Positions 29,160 through 37,807 of a stretch of 64,000 bases of DNA are shown in pieces. This DNA is from DYKG01 sp964596185. GTDB lineage: Bacteria > Muiribacteriota > Ozemobacteria > Ozemobacterales > Ozemobacteraceae. Position numbers and translations under genes: made by a program. The stretch is from assembly GCA_964596185.1 (NCBI GenBank), contig CAZQUE010000001.1, forward strand, positions 150,782 through 214,781. Direction: 5' to 3'. A model generated the notes under the pieces. It worked only from the letters and a program-made list of their open reading frames with translations. It was not told the origin of the DNA and did no database searches. Each line of letters begins with the position of its first letter. Within the stretch, counting starts at the first letter, position 1.

Positions 29160-29984
29160 TTATTTGTTCTTTTGTCGCTGGGGCTTCATGGCTGCAAGCA
29201 GCTTAAAACCGTCTTTGAGCTGTGGAAAATGTGGGCTGAGCAGCTTATACATTTTTCTGGCGACAAACAGGCCTAAGATGCTGAAAAATGCTGATATGCC
29301 GGCCGGCAGCCACAAAGGAATGCTGAATTGCCGGTCGAAATCGGTAAACAAAACGATTTCTTTCGGCTGCCCCGCCGATAGGTCAGATTCTTCAAGCCGA
29401 ATCGCGACAATGGTGCGGTCGTCGCCATCATAGCGAATTGCCGCCTCGTTCCAGAAAAACTGCAGTTTTTCCGGAGAAAAGCGATGCTGAAGGTCTTCAA
29501 GTAAATTTTTCAGATAATTGTCTTGCAGGGCTGCGCTGATGCCTTCGGAAACCATGATGAAATGGTCGTCGAGGCAAAAGTCCAGGCTTGTGCTTTTTAT
29601 GGCCGGCATGGTTAAGTGGGGTTTTCCGGTAAACTTTTTATTGGCAGCAATCAGACAATTGCCGTGCCATAAAAGGTTGGCTTTGCCTCTATGGATCCAG
29701 ATGGCGGCAAAGCCATCGATGCCGGCCGGGTATTCGGCATTGGTTTCGGCTAATGCGGCCGCAGCAAACTCGGCCAGACGCTCTTGCCCTTCTTCAGCTG
29801 AGAAGAGAAATGAGTTTTCGAGCAGTGACGTGGCAAGGAGCTGCAGCAGAAGACGGGCTGCAGAACTGCCGTCGGCACCCTTTCCGTCGGCAAGCAGGCC
29901 CAGACGATTTTTGCGGTCGAGATGAACGGCATCCTGGTTGTGCTCGCGAATTGTACCAGCCGCTGTCAGCGACGAAATCAACAT
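29160..29984 (-). CDS. PP2C-like serine/threonine phosphatase with C-terminal membrane anchor
   Basis: The 274-residue protein starts with the PPM phosphatase pattern: TIREHNQDAV (about residues 11-20), LLADGKGADGSSAARLL (30-47), and YDGDDRTIVAIR (about 195-206), corresponding to the RxxNxD, ADGxGG and DNxT motifs. The motif that is usually SDG reads VSEGI (about residue 148), so one metal-binding Asp is Glu. A single hydrophobic segment (about 228-246) near the C-terminus anchors it, with the catalytic part presumably cytoplasmic. Its ATG is 3 bases after the stop of the GspE-like gene, so the two are probably one operon. Whether it is catalytically active is open. Confidence 0.8.
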   Translation of the reverse strand: MLISSLTAAGTIREHNQDAVHLDRKNRLGLLADGKGADGSSAARLLLQLLATSLLENSFLFSAEEGQERLAEFAAAALAETNAEYPAGIDGFAAIWIHRGKANLLWHGNCLIAANKKFTGKPHLTMPAIKSTSLDFCLDDHFIMVSEGISAALQDNYLKNLLEDLQHRFSPEKLQFFWNEAAIRYDGDDRTIVAIRLEESDLSAGQPKEIVLFTDFDRQFSIPLWLPAGISAFFSILGLFVARKMYKLLSPHFPQLKDGFKLLAAMKPQRQKNK

Positions 29985-29987
29985 CGG

Positions 29988-32900
29988 TCAGATTCCAGCC
30001 GGGGCCTTATGATCGAGCAGGCGGTTATGGGTGTTGACCAGCTGTTGAACCTTTTCAACCACGTCGAGCAGACCTTTTGATCGCAATCCGCCGGTGAGTG
30101 CGTCGACGAATACCAGTTTGACTTTCGGGTGGGTCGGCTCAACATAGCCGGTGCTGCGATCATCTCCGAGAACCCAGTAAGTCAGTCGGTCGCAATATGG
30201 CACCCAATGGGAAAAATCGCTGAAATCAGAATAAGCATTGAGCTTGGGAATGACGATCTGCGGCACATATTCGATCTGATTTGCGGCATTGATATAGATG
30301 CGTTCGTTTTCAGGAACGATCGGAGCTACTTTCAGATTCGGCAGGGTGACTTTGAAGCGGGCTTTGCCGAAATGATTCAGGGCGATTTTTTCGGCAAGTG
30401 CTTCCCATTTGACGTTAATGTCACGGATTTCCTGAGAATAATTGAACAGCGCTTTCTGAAAAATCTCATTGGTTTTGAGCTCTTCGATGGCATTTTCGAG
30501 AGCAAGAAAATGAGAGTGGTTGAAAAGCGTGCCGAGCATGAAGCCGAGGCCATTGTTGAGGAAATGGCGGCGGGAAATGTGCTGCGCGGCTTTTGCTTCA
30601 TCGATATGCAGGCGGTCGTGAATCAGCCATGTGGTAGCCTGCCTTGCAGTTTCGAGGGCATCTGGTGCCTTCCAGAGGTCAGACTGCTCATTGAACTGCC
30701 AGGCTTTGAATTTTTGCGGGTAAGCGTTTTCGATGACCTGGTAGAGATTCTGGTTGAAAAGGTCGAGCAATTTTGACAGGCCGTTCATGTGGAATTCCCG
30801 AATGGAAATACGCTTGGGGATTTCTTCTATCGGTATGCCGAGCCTTTCTTCAATAAGCCAGATCGTAGCTTTCTGGGCCGTGTCGAAACGGTCTTCCTGG
30901 AACCATATAAGTGGCTCTTCCTCAATGAATTGCCATTGTTTGAAGACATTTGGGAAAACGGCATTAACCAGCTTAAAGCATGAGTCATCGAAGAGTTCGA
31001 GCAGTTTGCCCAGGCCATTGTCTTTAAAAATGTGCCGGTTCAGCATAGCCGGAAGATCGCCGCGACTACAGCCAAGTTTCTCTGACATCAGCCATTCTAG
31101 AGCTTCGCGAGCGCAATAGTTTTTGTCATTATTTTCGAGCCAGTTTTCAATTTCGTTGAACTGCCAGGGTTTGAATTGGCCAGGCAGAACCATTTCGATG
31201 AGCTTGAAGCGGCTTTGTCCGGACCAGAGCCAGACCTGTTCGAGGCCTGCATTGACAAGCAGCTTTTCATTGAATATTTCCGGTAGCTCTTCCGGTTTTT
31301 GCAAACGGTTTTTAATCTTTTCGAGCAGGGCTTTAACGGCTATGGCCGACCAGGTTGCCGCGATTTCATCATTGGCAAAGATAAAGTCGGGAAGATAGCC
31401 GCCTTTTTCCTGGATTAGATGAATGATGTCGACGATATCGGTTTCGCTCATTTCTTCGGGGGCCGCGCCGAAAAAGTTTTTGAATCCTTCGCTTGTTCTG
31501 GTTAGACCCTGCATTTGCAGCAGTTCTCTAATCTGCAGAACGGGCAGATGCATTCTTTCGGCGAGCTTTTCGTCACTGAAAAACAGATATTCTTTTTCGA
31601 GGGAAGCAATGATGGTCTTTATTACCGGATCATTGGGATCGATAACCGGGGCACTCCGCTGGGCGCGAATCGGCTCTGACTGTGGCATGGTTGAGCCCAT
31701 TGCCGCAGATTGGGGCATGGCCACCGGCACTACCATGCTGGGATTGCCGGTAAAAACTCCCGGAAGACTGATTCTTTTTTCTTCTTCATCGGAAGGAGTT
31801 ACATAAACGACTTCTTCAAGAGTCGATTCTCCGACGATGGCCCGTTCAATGGCCATTTCTCTCAGAGTTCTCATGCCTTCCAGGCGTGCGATACGTTTTA
31901 TTGCCATTTCGGTGCCGCCTTCCATGATAATGTCCTTGAGAGAGGCGGTCATTACCATGGTTTCGTAGACGCCGATTCGGCCAAAGGTGCCGGTTTGATT
32001 GCATTCTTTGCAGCCGGCGCCATGATAGAACTTGTTGCCGATCAGCTTGCCTGGTGAAAGATTGAGTCGCTGAATGATACTGTGGCTCGGTTTGTATTCG
32101 GTTTTGCAGCTTGGGCAGATGCGGTGCAGCAGTTTCTGGGCCACTACTGCTCTGACGGCAGCTGTGACCAGATAAGCCGGAACACCCATGTTGATCAATC
32201 GGTTGATGCTGGCCGGGGCATTGTTTGTGTGAAGGGTCGACAAAACCTTGTGGCCGGTAAGAGAGGCTCTGAAGGCAATTTCAGCCGTTTCCAGATCGCG
32301 GACTTCGCCGACGAGAATGATGTCGGGATCCTGGCGCAGGGCAGAACGCAGGCCGCTGGCAAAATCAAGGCCGATTTTGTCGTTTATCTGAACCTGGGTG
32401 ATGCCGTTGATTCGGTATTCTACCGGGTTTTCAATGGTGAAAATATTGATTTCGGTGCTGTTGAAATACTTCAGCATGCCGAACAGGGTTGTGGTTTTAC
32501 CCGCGCCGGTCGGTCCGGTAACCAGAATCAGACCGTATGGTTCGTCGAGAGCGGCTTTGAGTCGAGACAGATCATCGTCGAAAAAGCCAAGATTGTCGAG
32601 GTCGTATTTTGCTTCACGCTGCAAAAGACGCAGAACCGCTTTTTCACCAAGTAAGCTGGGTACGGTGCTGACACGGAAGTCGATTTCCTTATCCTGCATT
32701 CTGACCTTGAGACGTCCGTCCTGTGGCAGTCTTCGCTCGGCAATGTCAAGATGTGAAAGAATCTTGATGCGACTGATCAACGGTGCGAGAAGGCTTTTGG
32801 GCCCGGTCATCGCGTCGTGCAGAATGCCATCAACGCGGAACCTGACCAGAAGAATGTCTTCGCGCGGTTCGACATGAATGTCAGATGCTCTTTTTAGGAT

Positions 32901-33476
32901 TGCCTGTTTAAAAATTGCATTTAAAAACTGAACGACCGCTCCCTGTTCCGAGGTTTTTCTGACAACTTCAACACCAGCTTCGCCCGGTTCACTGACTTCT
33001 GCTTTGCCGTCTTCACCACCGACAGAAAAGCCTTCCCAGGAGTAAAGCTGGCGGATTGCCAGTTCTATCTGATTTTTGGGGGCGATCAATACTTCAAGTT
33101 TGCATTGAGTAAGAAAGGCGATCATATCGGTGGCCATGATGTCGAAAGGATCGGCCATGGCAACGGTGAGGCGGTTTCCTTCCTTTTTCATCGGAACCAT
33201 TTTGTATTGTTTGGCCTGATATTCAGGGATAAGCGAAAGAATCTTGGCGTCGACCTTGATGTTGGTCAGATCGATGACCGATACCCCAAGAAATTCAGCC
33301 CAGAGGTCGAGAATTTGCTTCTCAGACATGAAACCAAGTCTGACAATGATATTTTCAAGGCGTTCGAGCGTCTGGGCCTGGATGTTTTTCGCCTTTTCAA
33401 GCTGATCTTCAGACAACAGACCCTTTTGCAGCATCAGGCTTTCAACTGTTTGTTTGGTTCCTTGAATGTTGTTCAT
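29988..33476 (-). CDS. GspE/PilB-type secretion ATPase with 600-residue repeat-bearing extension
   Basis: The first 560 residues are a complete type II secretion/type IV pilus assembly ATPase: GspE/MshEN N-domain (1-150), RASDIHVEPRE Asp box, Walker A GPTGAGKTTT (about 320), IENPVEYR Walker B-like region, GEVRDLETAEIA, HTNNAPASINRL His box, and a four-Cys zinc site (CPSC...CKEC, about 455-495). The family usually ends there. Instead a Pro/Met-rich linker leads to a helical part, then three and a half repeats of about 76 residues (about 741-1000). The repeats have the pattern F..NGL..LL.LF......V..A.P..FK.WQF....LW. The tail (1000-1162) contains IPKLNAYSDFSDFSHWVPYC followed by DRLTYWVLGD. GGAGG precedes ATG. 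It lies between a secreted protein gene and the PP2C gene. Confidence 0.92.
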   Translation of the reverse strand: MNNIQGTKQTVESLMLQKGLLSEDQLEKAKNIQAQTLERLENIIVRLGFMSEKQILDLWAEFLGVSVIDLTNIKVDAKILSLIPEYQAKQYKMVPMKKEGNRLTVAMADPFDIMATDMIAFLTQCKLEVLIAPKNQIELAIRQLYSWEGFSVGGEDGKAEVSEPGEAGVEVVRKTSEQGAVVQFLNAIFKQAILKRASDIHVEPREDILLVRFRVDGILHDAMTGPKSLLAPLISRIKILSHLDIAERRLPQDGRLKVRMQDKEIDFRVSTVPSLLGEKAVLRLLQREAKYDLDNLGFFDDDLSRLKAALDEPYGLILVTGPTGAGKTTTLFGMLKYFNSTEINIFTIENPVEYRINGITQVQINDKIGLDFASGLRSALRQDPDIILVGEVRDLETAEIAFRASLTGHKVLSTLHTNNAPASINRLINMGVPAYLVTAAVRAVVAQKLLHRICPSCKTEYKPSHSIIQRLNLSPGKLIGNKFYHGAGCKECNQTGTFGRIGVYETMVMTASLKDIIMEGGTEMAIKRIARLEGMRTLREMAIERAIVGESTLEEVVYVTPSDEEEKRISLPGVFTGNPSMVVPVAMPQSAAMGSTMPQSEPIRAQRSAPVIDPNDPVIKTIIASLEKEYLFFSDEKLAERMHLPVLQIRELLQMQGLTRTSEGFKNFFGAAPEEMSETDIVDIIHLIQEKGGYLPDFIFANDEIAATWSAIAVKALLEKIKNRLQKPEELPEIFNEKLLVNAGLEQVWLWSGQSRFKLIEMVLPGQFKPWQFNEIENWLENNDKNYCAREALEWLMSEKLGCSRGDLPAMLNRHIFKDNGLGKLLELFDDSCFKLVNAVFPNVFKQWQFIEEEPLIWFQEDRFDTAQKATIWLIEERLGIPIEEIPKRISIREFHMNGLSKLLDLFNQNLYQVIENAYPQKFKAWQFNEQSDLWKAPDALETARQATTWLIHDRLHIDEAKAAQHISRRHFLNNGLGFMLGTLFNHSHFLALENAIEELKTNEIFQKALFNYSQEIRDINVKWEALAEKIALNHFGKARFKVTLPNLKVAPIVPENERIYINAANQIEYVPQIVIPKLNAYSDFSDFSHWVPYCDRLTYWVLGDDRSTGYVEPTHPKVKLVFVDALTGGLRSKGLLDVVEKVQQLVNTHNRLLDHKAPAGI

Positions 33477-33493
33477 TCTTTCCTCCGGTGACT

Positions 33494-34246
33494 TTATTTA
33501 ACCTCGATGCGGTATGATCTGCGCTCGATCGATTCTTCGAATTTCATGGTATCTCGGCGGGCAAAAAGGTGAAAATTCACATGTCCGGTGCGCTTGGCCT
33601 TGAAAATAAGGACAAGTTTGTCGTCATGTTTGCGCAAATCATGAATTGAAATGCGGTTGTCGTTGTATTCATACATTATTTGCCAGTCGAGTTCCTGTAT
33701 TCCTGAATAGCGGGGCAGTTCTATTTCGAAAAAACTGTTGAGCCCGACTTTGATTGTTTCGGTTTTCTTGATTTCCGGTGGTAGCAGACGAACTGAAAAT
33801 GTGTTGGAAACCAGATGCCGTGGACTGGTCATAACCATGGCATGAATGCGGTAAACTCCCTGCGGCAACGGACTGTTCAGTCGATCTCGCGATTGCCATG
33901 ACATTTGGTAGGTGATGGGCTGACCAACCCGCAGTGGTATCGAGTGGGGCGCTTCCTCCCAGCGTAGGCCCTGAGACCATCGATATATCTGGGTGCCGTT
34001 ATGGAAAACCGCGTAATCCCAATGCTGACCAGTCGGATAAAAAATATCGACGGTTTTGTCAGTGCGATTGCGAATCTGAATGGTAAAAGTGGCAGTTTCA
34101 CCGGCGATGATCTCCGGTTTCTCCGGCCAGGCTTTTATTTCAAGATCGGCAGGGTTGACGAATTCCCATTTTCGCAATTCAGCCTTCGCCTGAGTGGCAA
34201 AGATAACGAAAAACAAAAGAATAAAAACTGTGAATTTTTTCTTCAT
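33494..34246 (-). CDS. Secreted protein with BsuPI-like and possible chagasin-like domains
   Basis: I choose the ATG at 34246 because it begins directly with a signal peptide (MKKKFTVFILLFFVIFATQA); the longer frame adds 19 unlikely residues. Residues about 35-140 match the BsuPI (intracellular proteinase inhibitor) fold, with GETATFTIQIRN, GQHWDYAVFHNGTQIYRWS and LPQGVYRIHA. The last 85 residues (VGLNSFFEIELP..LDWQ..F.AKRTGHVNFHLFARR) resemble chagasin/I42-type inhibitor domains. It is likely periplasmic or secreted. Both domain types often work as plain binding modules, so protease inhibition is only a suggestion. It precedes the GspE-like gene by 17 bases. Confidence 0.75.
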   Translation of the reverse strand: MKKKFTVFILLFFVIFATQAKAELRKWEFVNPADLEIKAWPEKPEIIAGETATFTIQIRNRTDKTVDIFYPTGQHWDYAVFHNGTQIYRWSQGLRWEEAPHSIPLRVGQPITYQMSWQSRDRLNSPLPQGVYRIHAMVMTSPRHLVSNTFSVRLLPPEIKKTETIKVGLNSFFEIELPRYSGIQELDWQIMYEYNDNRISIHDLRKHDDKLVLIFKAKRTGHVNFHLFARRDTMKFEESIERRSYRIEVK

Positions 34247-34306
34247 GCCTGAATGATACAACACCTGAACCTGTCTGAAAAGAAATTGTCTGCAACTTTG
34301 CAATTT

Positions 34307-35155
34307 TTAGACTGTCTGCCTGGGTGTGCAGGCATAGCAATAGCGACAACCATGCCTGCAAAGATCGTATTTGCCTATGTCACGACTGTACAGGCAGTTG
34401 CAATATTTGCGCTGACCTTTATGCCTGGCTTTAACAAATTCATTCCCGGTAATTTGTTCGACCCAGTTTTGATCGATGCAGCCCGAATTTGGAATTTTGG
34501 CTTCGGCAAAGGCCGGGTCATTTTCACAACAGCAGCTAAGAGCCAGACTATTCAGTTCGGCAATTTTCTTGAGCTGTTGCAAAAATGGCAGAAAACCCTC
34601 CTGTTTTTCGGGGTCGCGCATGAAGGTTTGTTTGACTGGCTTCAATCCGCTGATTGTTTTTCGATAGAAATCGAGAAGACTGATCTTGCAGCCGTAAACC
34701 AATGGTGAAAGCTGTTCGGCCAGTCTGGCAAAGTTCTCAATATGCCAGGTAAAACTGAACTTTTCGGAAATTATAATCGGATCATAGCGCCAGATCAGTC
34801 TTTGCGGCCCAATCTGGTCTGCCAGTCGACGCAAAGCTGTTATTGCCTGAACAGGAGCAGGACAGAAAGGTTCAAGCTCTTGACCATAGCCATTGATCGT
34901 CATGAAAAAGCCAAAGTCAATGTTCAACCTTATCAATTGCTGAATTGACTCTTTGAATGGTTCTGGATTGCGGGTCCAGAAAATGAAGGCGGCAACGTTT
35001 GCCGGGCGCAGCGAGACATGGCTGATCTGCCTGGGATTGAATGGATTGGCAACCTCACAATCGCCTTTTTCCAGACAATCAAGAAACCAGTCATTGGCAA
35101 AAGCCGGTATATCACAGCGTCTCGACGCGCTGATCAGGTATTTTTCCTCTGGCAT
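34307..35155 (-). CDS. DUF1848 family protein with C-terminal Cys cluster
   Basis: The family signature is obvious: LISASRRCDIPAFANDWFLD near the N-terminus, NPFNPRQISHVSLRP, FIFWTRNPEPF, LIWRYDPI, and a C-terminal cysteine cluster (C.CLYSRDIGKYDLCRHGC followed by RYCYA) that probably holds an Fe-S cluster. The ATG at 35155 puts this conserved start at residue 6; the longer frame adds 28 residues with no family match. Proteins of this family have no established biochemical activity, although the Cys arrangement and spore-lyase/radical-SAM-like context elsewhere suggest redox or radical chemistry. It lies 60 bases before the BsuPI-like gene on the same strand. Confidence 0.85.
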   Translation of the reverse strand: MPEEKYLISASRRCDIPAFANDWFLDCLEKGDCEVANPFNPRQISHVSLRPANVAAFIFWTRNPEPFKESIQQLIRLNIDFGFFMTINGYGQELEPFCPAPVQAITALRRLADQIGPQRLIWRYDPIIISEKFSFTWHIENFARLAEQLSPLVYGCKISLLDFYRKTISGLKPVKQTFMRDPEKQEGFLPFLQQLKKIAELNSLALSCCCENDPAFAEAKIPNSGCIDQNWVEQITGNEFVKARHKGQRKYCNCLYSRDIGKYDLCRHGCRYCYACTPRQTV

Positions 35156-35183
35156 GGGTCTATTATACAACAATTTGCGGCCA

Positions 35184-35212
35184 TTGACAGGCTTGCGATT
35201 GGTTCTTATAAT
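35184..35212 (+). promoter_or_regulatory. Perfect consensus sigma-70 promoter
   Basis: TTGACA (35184-35189), 17-base spacer, TATAAT (35207-35212). It drives the gene at 35277 with a 5' leader of about 58 bases. It lies just upstream of the divergent DUF1848 gene. Confidence 0.85.
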
Positions 35213-35276
35213 TGAGAAAAGTTGTACGCACGCTTGCAAGAAAAGCCTCTTTCAAAGAGAGCGGAGGGAATAAATT

Positions 35277-36854
35277 ATGAAACTGTTTTCAACGGCCCTG
35301 GTTCGAAGAATCTCACTGATCACGGTGATTCTGTTTGTATTCTCGACCTTGTCGGTCAGCGCCCAGGTTGGCGAAGTTAACATTCCGGTCAACAACACTC
35401 AGCCTATTGATATTTCACTTATCAACAACGTGTTGCCGGAACTCAACGGGTTGCAGGCTAATTTGAGGACTACCCAGAATACCATTGCAACAATTGAAAA
35501 GATTTCTACGCCTCTTTACAATCAGGTAGCCCCAACCAATATGCAGACAATGAGCATTGCTCAGCGAGTTAAGGCAATTCTGGGCAATGCAAAAAACCTG
35601 CTCACCGGAACCCTGAAAACCTCAAGCGTCGCTGCCCAACAGAATTTGCAGAGTGGAACCAGCATCGGCAATTTGCCGATTGATCAGCAGCTGGCCTACA
35701 GCGTCGAACAACTCGGAGTTCAGGCTGCCAAAATTCAGACTAATCCTCAGGCGTCTGGCGCTATTGAAAAACTTAAATCAATTCTGGCTGTAGTTAAAGA
35801 CAAACTTCAGGCAATCGTAAACGTAATCAGAGCGAAAATTTTTGCCGTTGGTCAGAAAGTTGGTTTGATCAGTAAAGATAAGCGCTTTGAAGATGGTAAG
35901 GTCGTCGACAATAAAGGAACGATCAATGCCGCCGCTGATGTGCAATATGCTGACAGTTTTTCCGGCAAGCTTTCAAAGGGTGTTAACGAAGGCGTTCAGA
36001 ATGCCAAAGCTTCTTTGAAAAACAGCTTTTCGTTCTCGAACCTGGCTCTGACAACCACCGTTGCCGTTGGAACCAACCTCGCCATCGACATGATTCATGG
36101 TGAAAAACCTTCATTGAAAAAAGCGGTTAAAGCCGTTGCTTCGCTTGAATTCGCCGGCAGCGTGGCCGGTTCTGCACTTGGTGCCGCCGGCGGTCAGTTT
36201 ACCGCCTCACTTGTAAAATCTTTCATTCCCGGTCCGATTGGTGCCATGGTTGGCGCTGTAATCCCGGTGATGTTCGCCTCTGCTACCGGTCAGATGGGCG
36301 CTGGCCTGATTTCTGGTCTGAAGAATGGTGAATTTTCAATCGCCAAAGCCTGGAAACAGGTTGATAAGGCTGATCTGGTCGGCTCTTCGATCGGGTCGAC
36401 CATCGGTATGGCTCTTGGCGCTCCAATTCCAGTGGTTGGTCCAATTATCGGTGGTATCGTCGGCGGTTTGCTTGGCAGTAAGGTTGCCAAATGGATATCA
36501 GGTTTTGCCAAAGGTAGAAAGGTATCTTTCTTCGGCAAAGGTTATGATGTTGATAAATCATCTACTCCCACCCGAACCGGAGGATTCTCGGTTGGTATCG
36601 GTTCGATTGCCGGCCCTGGCAACAATGGACCGGTCGTCATGGGTTCGCAGGAATCTTCGCCGATAGTTTCCGGAAGTGTTTCTGCTTCACCTGAACAGCT
36701 TAAAGCTGCTGAGAAAAGATACTATGATGCCTACCTGCAGTATAACAATATGGTTAAGTCTGGTGACAGCGAAGGCGCTAAAAAGGTTTTCGAACAGCTC
36801 AAGGTTTATTCAGATGAATACAACAGTCTGAAAAAACAAATCAGCGGAAACTGA
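35277..36854 (+). CDS. Secreted protein with glycine-zipper-like hydrophobic core (525 aa)
   Basis: It begins with a signal peptide (about residues 1-30, ending SVSAQ) and has a GGAGGG ribosome site 8 bases before ATG. Residues 40-230 are helical and Gln/Asn/Ala-rich. Residues about 255-410 are Gly/Ala-rich hydrophobic segments with GxxxG spacing (SALGAAGGQ, GPIGAMVGAVIPV, IGMALGAPIPVVGPIIGGIV, GGLLGSKV), typical of glycine-zipper membrane or channel-like helices. The last 60 residues form a charged coiled coil. No named family is recognised. With a perfect promoter and its own terminator it is probably an abundantly expressed single-gene unit of the envelope. Confidence 0.85.
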   Translation: MKLFSTALVRRISLITVILFVFSTLSVSAQVGEVNIPVNNTQPIDISLINNVLPELNGLQANLRTTQNTIATIEKISTPLYNQVAPTNMQTMSIAQRVKAILGNAKNLLTGTLKTSSVAAQQNLQSGTSIGNLPIDQQLAYSVEQLGVQAAKIQTNPQASGAIEKLKSILAVVKDKLQAIVNVIRAKIFAVGQKVGLISKDKRFEDGKVVDNKGTINAAADVQYADSFSGKLSKGVNEGVQNAKASLKNSFSFSNLALTTTVAVGTNLAIDMIHGEKPSLKKAVKAVASLEFAGSVAGSALGAAGGQFTASLVKSFIPGPIGAMVGAVIPVMFASATGQMGAGLISGLKNGEFSIAKAWKQVDKADLVGSSIGSTIGMALGAPIPVVGPIIGGIVGGLLGSKVAKWISGFAKGRKVSFFGKGYDVDKSSTPTRTGGFSVGIGSIAGPGNNGPVVMGSQESSPIVSGSVSASPEQLKAAEKRYYDAYLQYNNMVKSGDSEGAKKVFEQLKVYSDEYNSLKKQISGN

Positions 36855-36867
36855 TATAACGCTCTTT

Positions 36868-36899
36868 AAAAAAGGCTCGGGATATCCCGAGCCTTTTTT
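36868..36899. terminator. Bidirectional terminator between convergent genes
   Basis: Perfect palindrome GGCTCGGGATATCCCGAGCC (36874-36893) with A6 before and T6 after. It serves both the glycine-zipper gene and the cheR end of the chemosensory operon. Confidence 0.9.
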
Positions 36900-36921
36900 A
36901 TTTCAGTTTAAACAACTACTT

Positions 36922-37773
36922 TTATTCAACAAACATTGATTTTCCACTGGGTTTGAGGAAGACGGTGCGTTCATCGATTCGAGTTTCTTTGAACAGGGGC
37001 GGAAGGTCGCGGGTGCTCTCTGTTGAGCCTATCAACAGGTAGCCGTCATCATTGAGGTGACGTCTGATTTTCACAAACAGGCTCTCGCGATCCCTTGCCG
37101 AAAAGTAAATCGCTACATTGCGACAGAAAATAAGATCATAACGCTCGGGAAGCAAAAAGGGCTTTTGTAGCTCGATGCGATCGAAGATCATCGATTCTTT
37201 GAGTGAATCATGAATATGATACTGCTCAGAACGGGCAATGAAATACTTTTTAAGAAAGTCCGGCGGCACCCCGCGTTCAACTTCGAATTTGCTGTATGAC
37301 CCAGTTTTGGCAGCCAGCAATGCCTGATGAGAAATGTCGGTAGCGGTAATCTGGTATTCTTTGGGTGCAGCGCCCAGATCTTTCAAAATCATGGCGATGC
37401 TGTAGGCTTCCTGGCCGGTTGCGCAGGCCGCGCTCCAGATTTTCAAGGCCCTGGGTTGAGGAAAGCTGCGTACCCGATTAAGGAGCTCTGGTAAAATTTT
37501 ACTCTTCAATGCATCAAAAGGACTCGAGTCTCTGAAAAAAGAGGTTTCTTTTATGGTGATCTGATCGATGATTTCATCGCGAAGTTTTCTCTGACCAGGT
37601 TCTCGTGCCAGAAAATACAGATGACTGAAGGTATTGCAGCGGTATCTCTGCAATAGTGATGTCAATCGCTCTCTTATCAGATATTCTTTCTCTTCTGAAA
37701 GCGCTATTCCGGTTAAATCAAAGATAAATTGAATCCAGAGGGCTAGTTCATGATATTCCAACCTTTGAACCAT
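36922..37773 (-). CDS. cheR: Chemoreceptor glutamate methyltransferase CheR
   Basis: Transfers methyl groups from S-adenosylmethionine to glutamates of the receptor for adaptation. Seen: the N-terminal helical domain (to about 75) with TIKETSFFRD, the SAM site WSAACATGQEAYSIAMIL (about 113-130), ATDISHQAL, and the YDLIFCRNVAIYF segment (about 220). Length (283) is normal. It is the last gene of the cheA-receptor-cheW-cheB-cheR run and is 34 bases downstream of cheB. The only receptor in the window is the hydrogenase-like fusion at 39438, which is the probable substrate. Confidence 0.96.
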   Translation of the reverse strand: MVQRLEYHELALWIQFIFDLTGIALSEEKEYLIRERLTSLLQRYRCNTFSHLYFLAREPGQRKLRDEIIDQITIKETSFFRDSSPFDALKSKILPELLNRVRSFPQPRALKIWSAACATGQEAYSIAMILKDLGAAPKEYQITATDISHQALLAAKTGSYSKFEVERGVPPDFLKKYFIARSEQYHIHDSLKESMIFDRIELQKPFLLPERYDLIFCRNVAIYFSARDRESLFVKIRRHLNDDGYLLIGSTESTRDLPPLFKETRIDERTVFLKPSGKSMFVE

Positions 37774-37807
37774 CTCTATTCACCTCTTCTTCTGAAAACC
37801 TCGCTGC

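Noticed and set aside
30129..30776. 215-codon plus-strand frame opposite the GspE-like gene
   Set aside because: Antisense to well-conserved coding sequence; composition is a mirror of the minus-strand protein.
34247..34303. N-terminal extension of the BsuPI-like protein
   Set aside because: The ATG at 34246 starts directly with a signal peptide; the upstream 19 residues would hide it.
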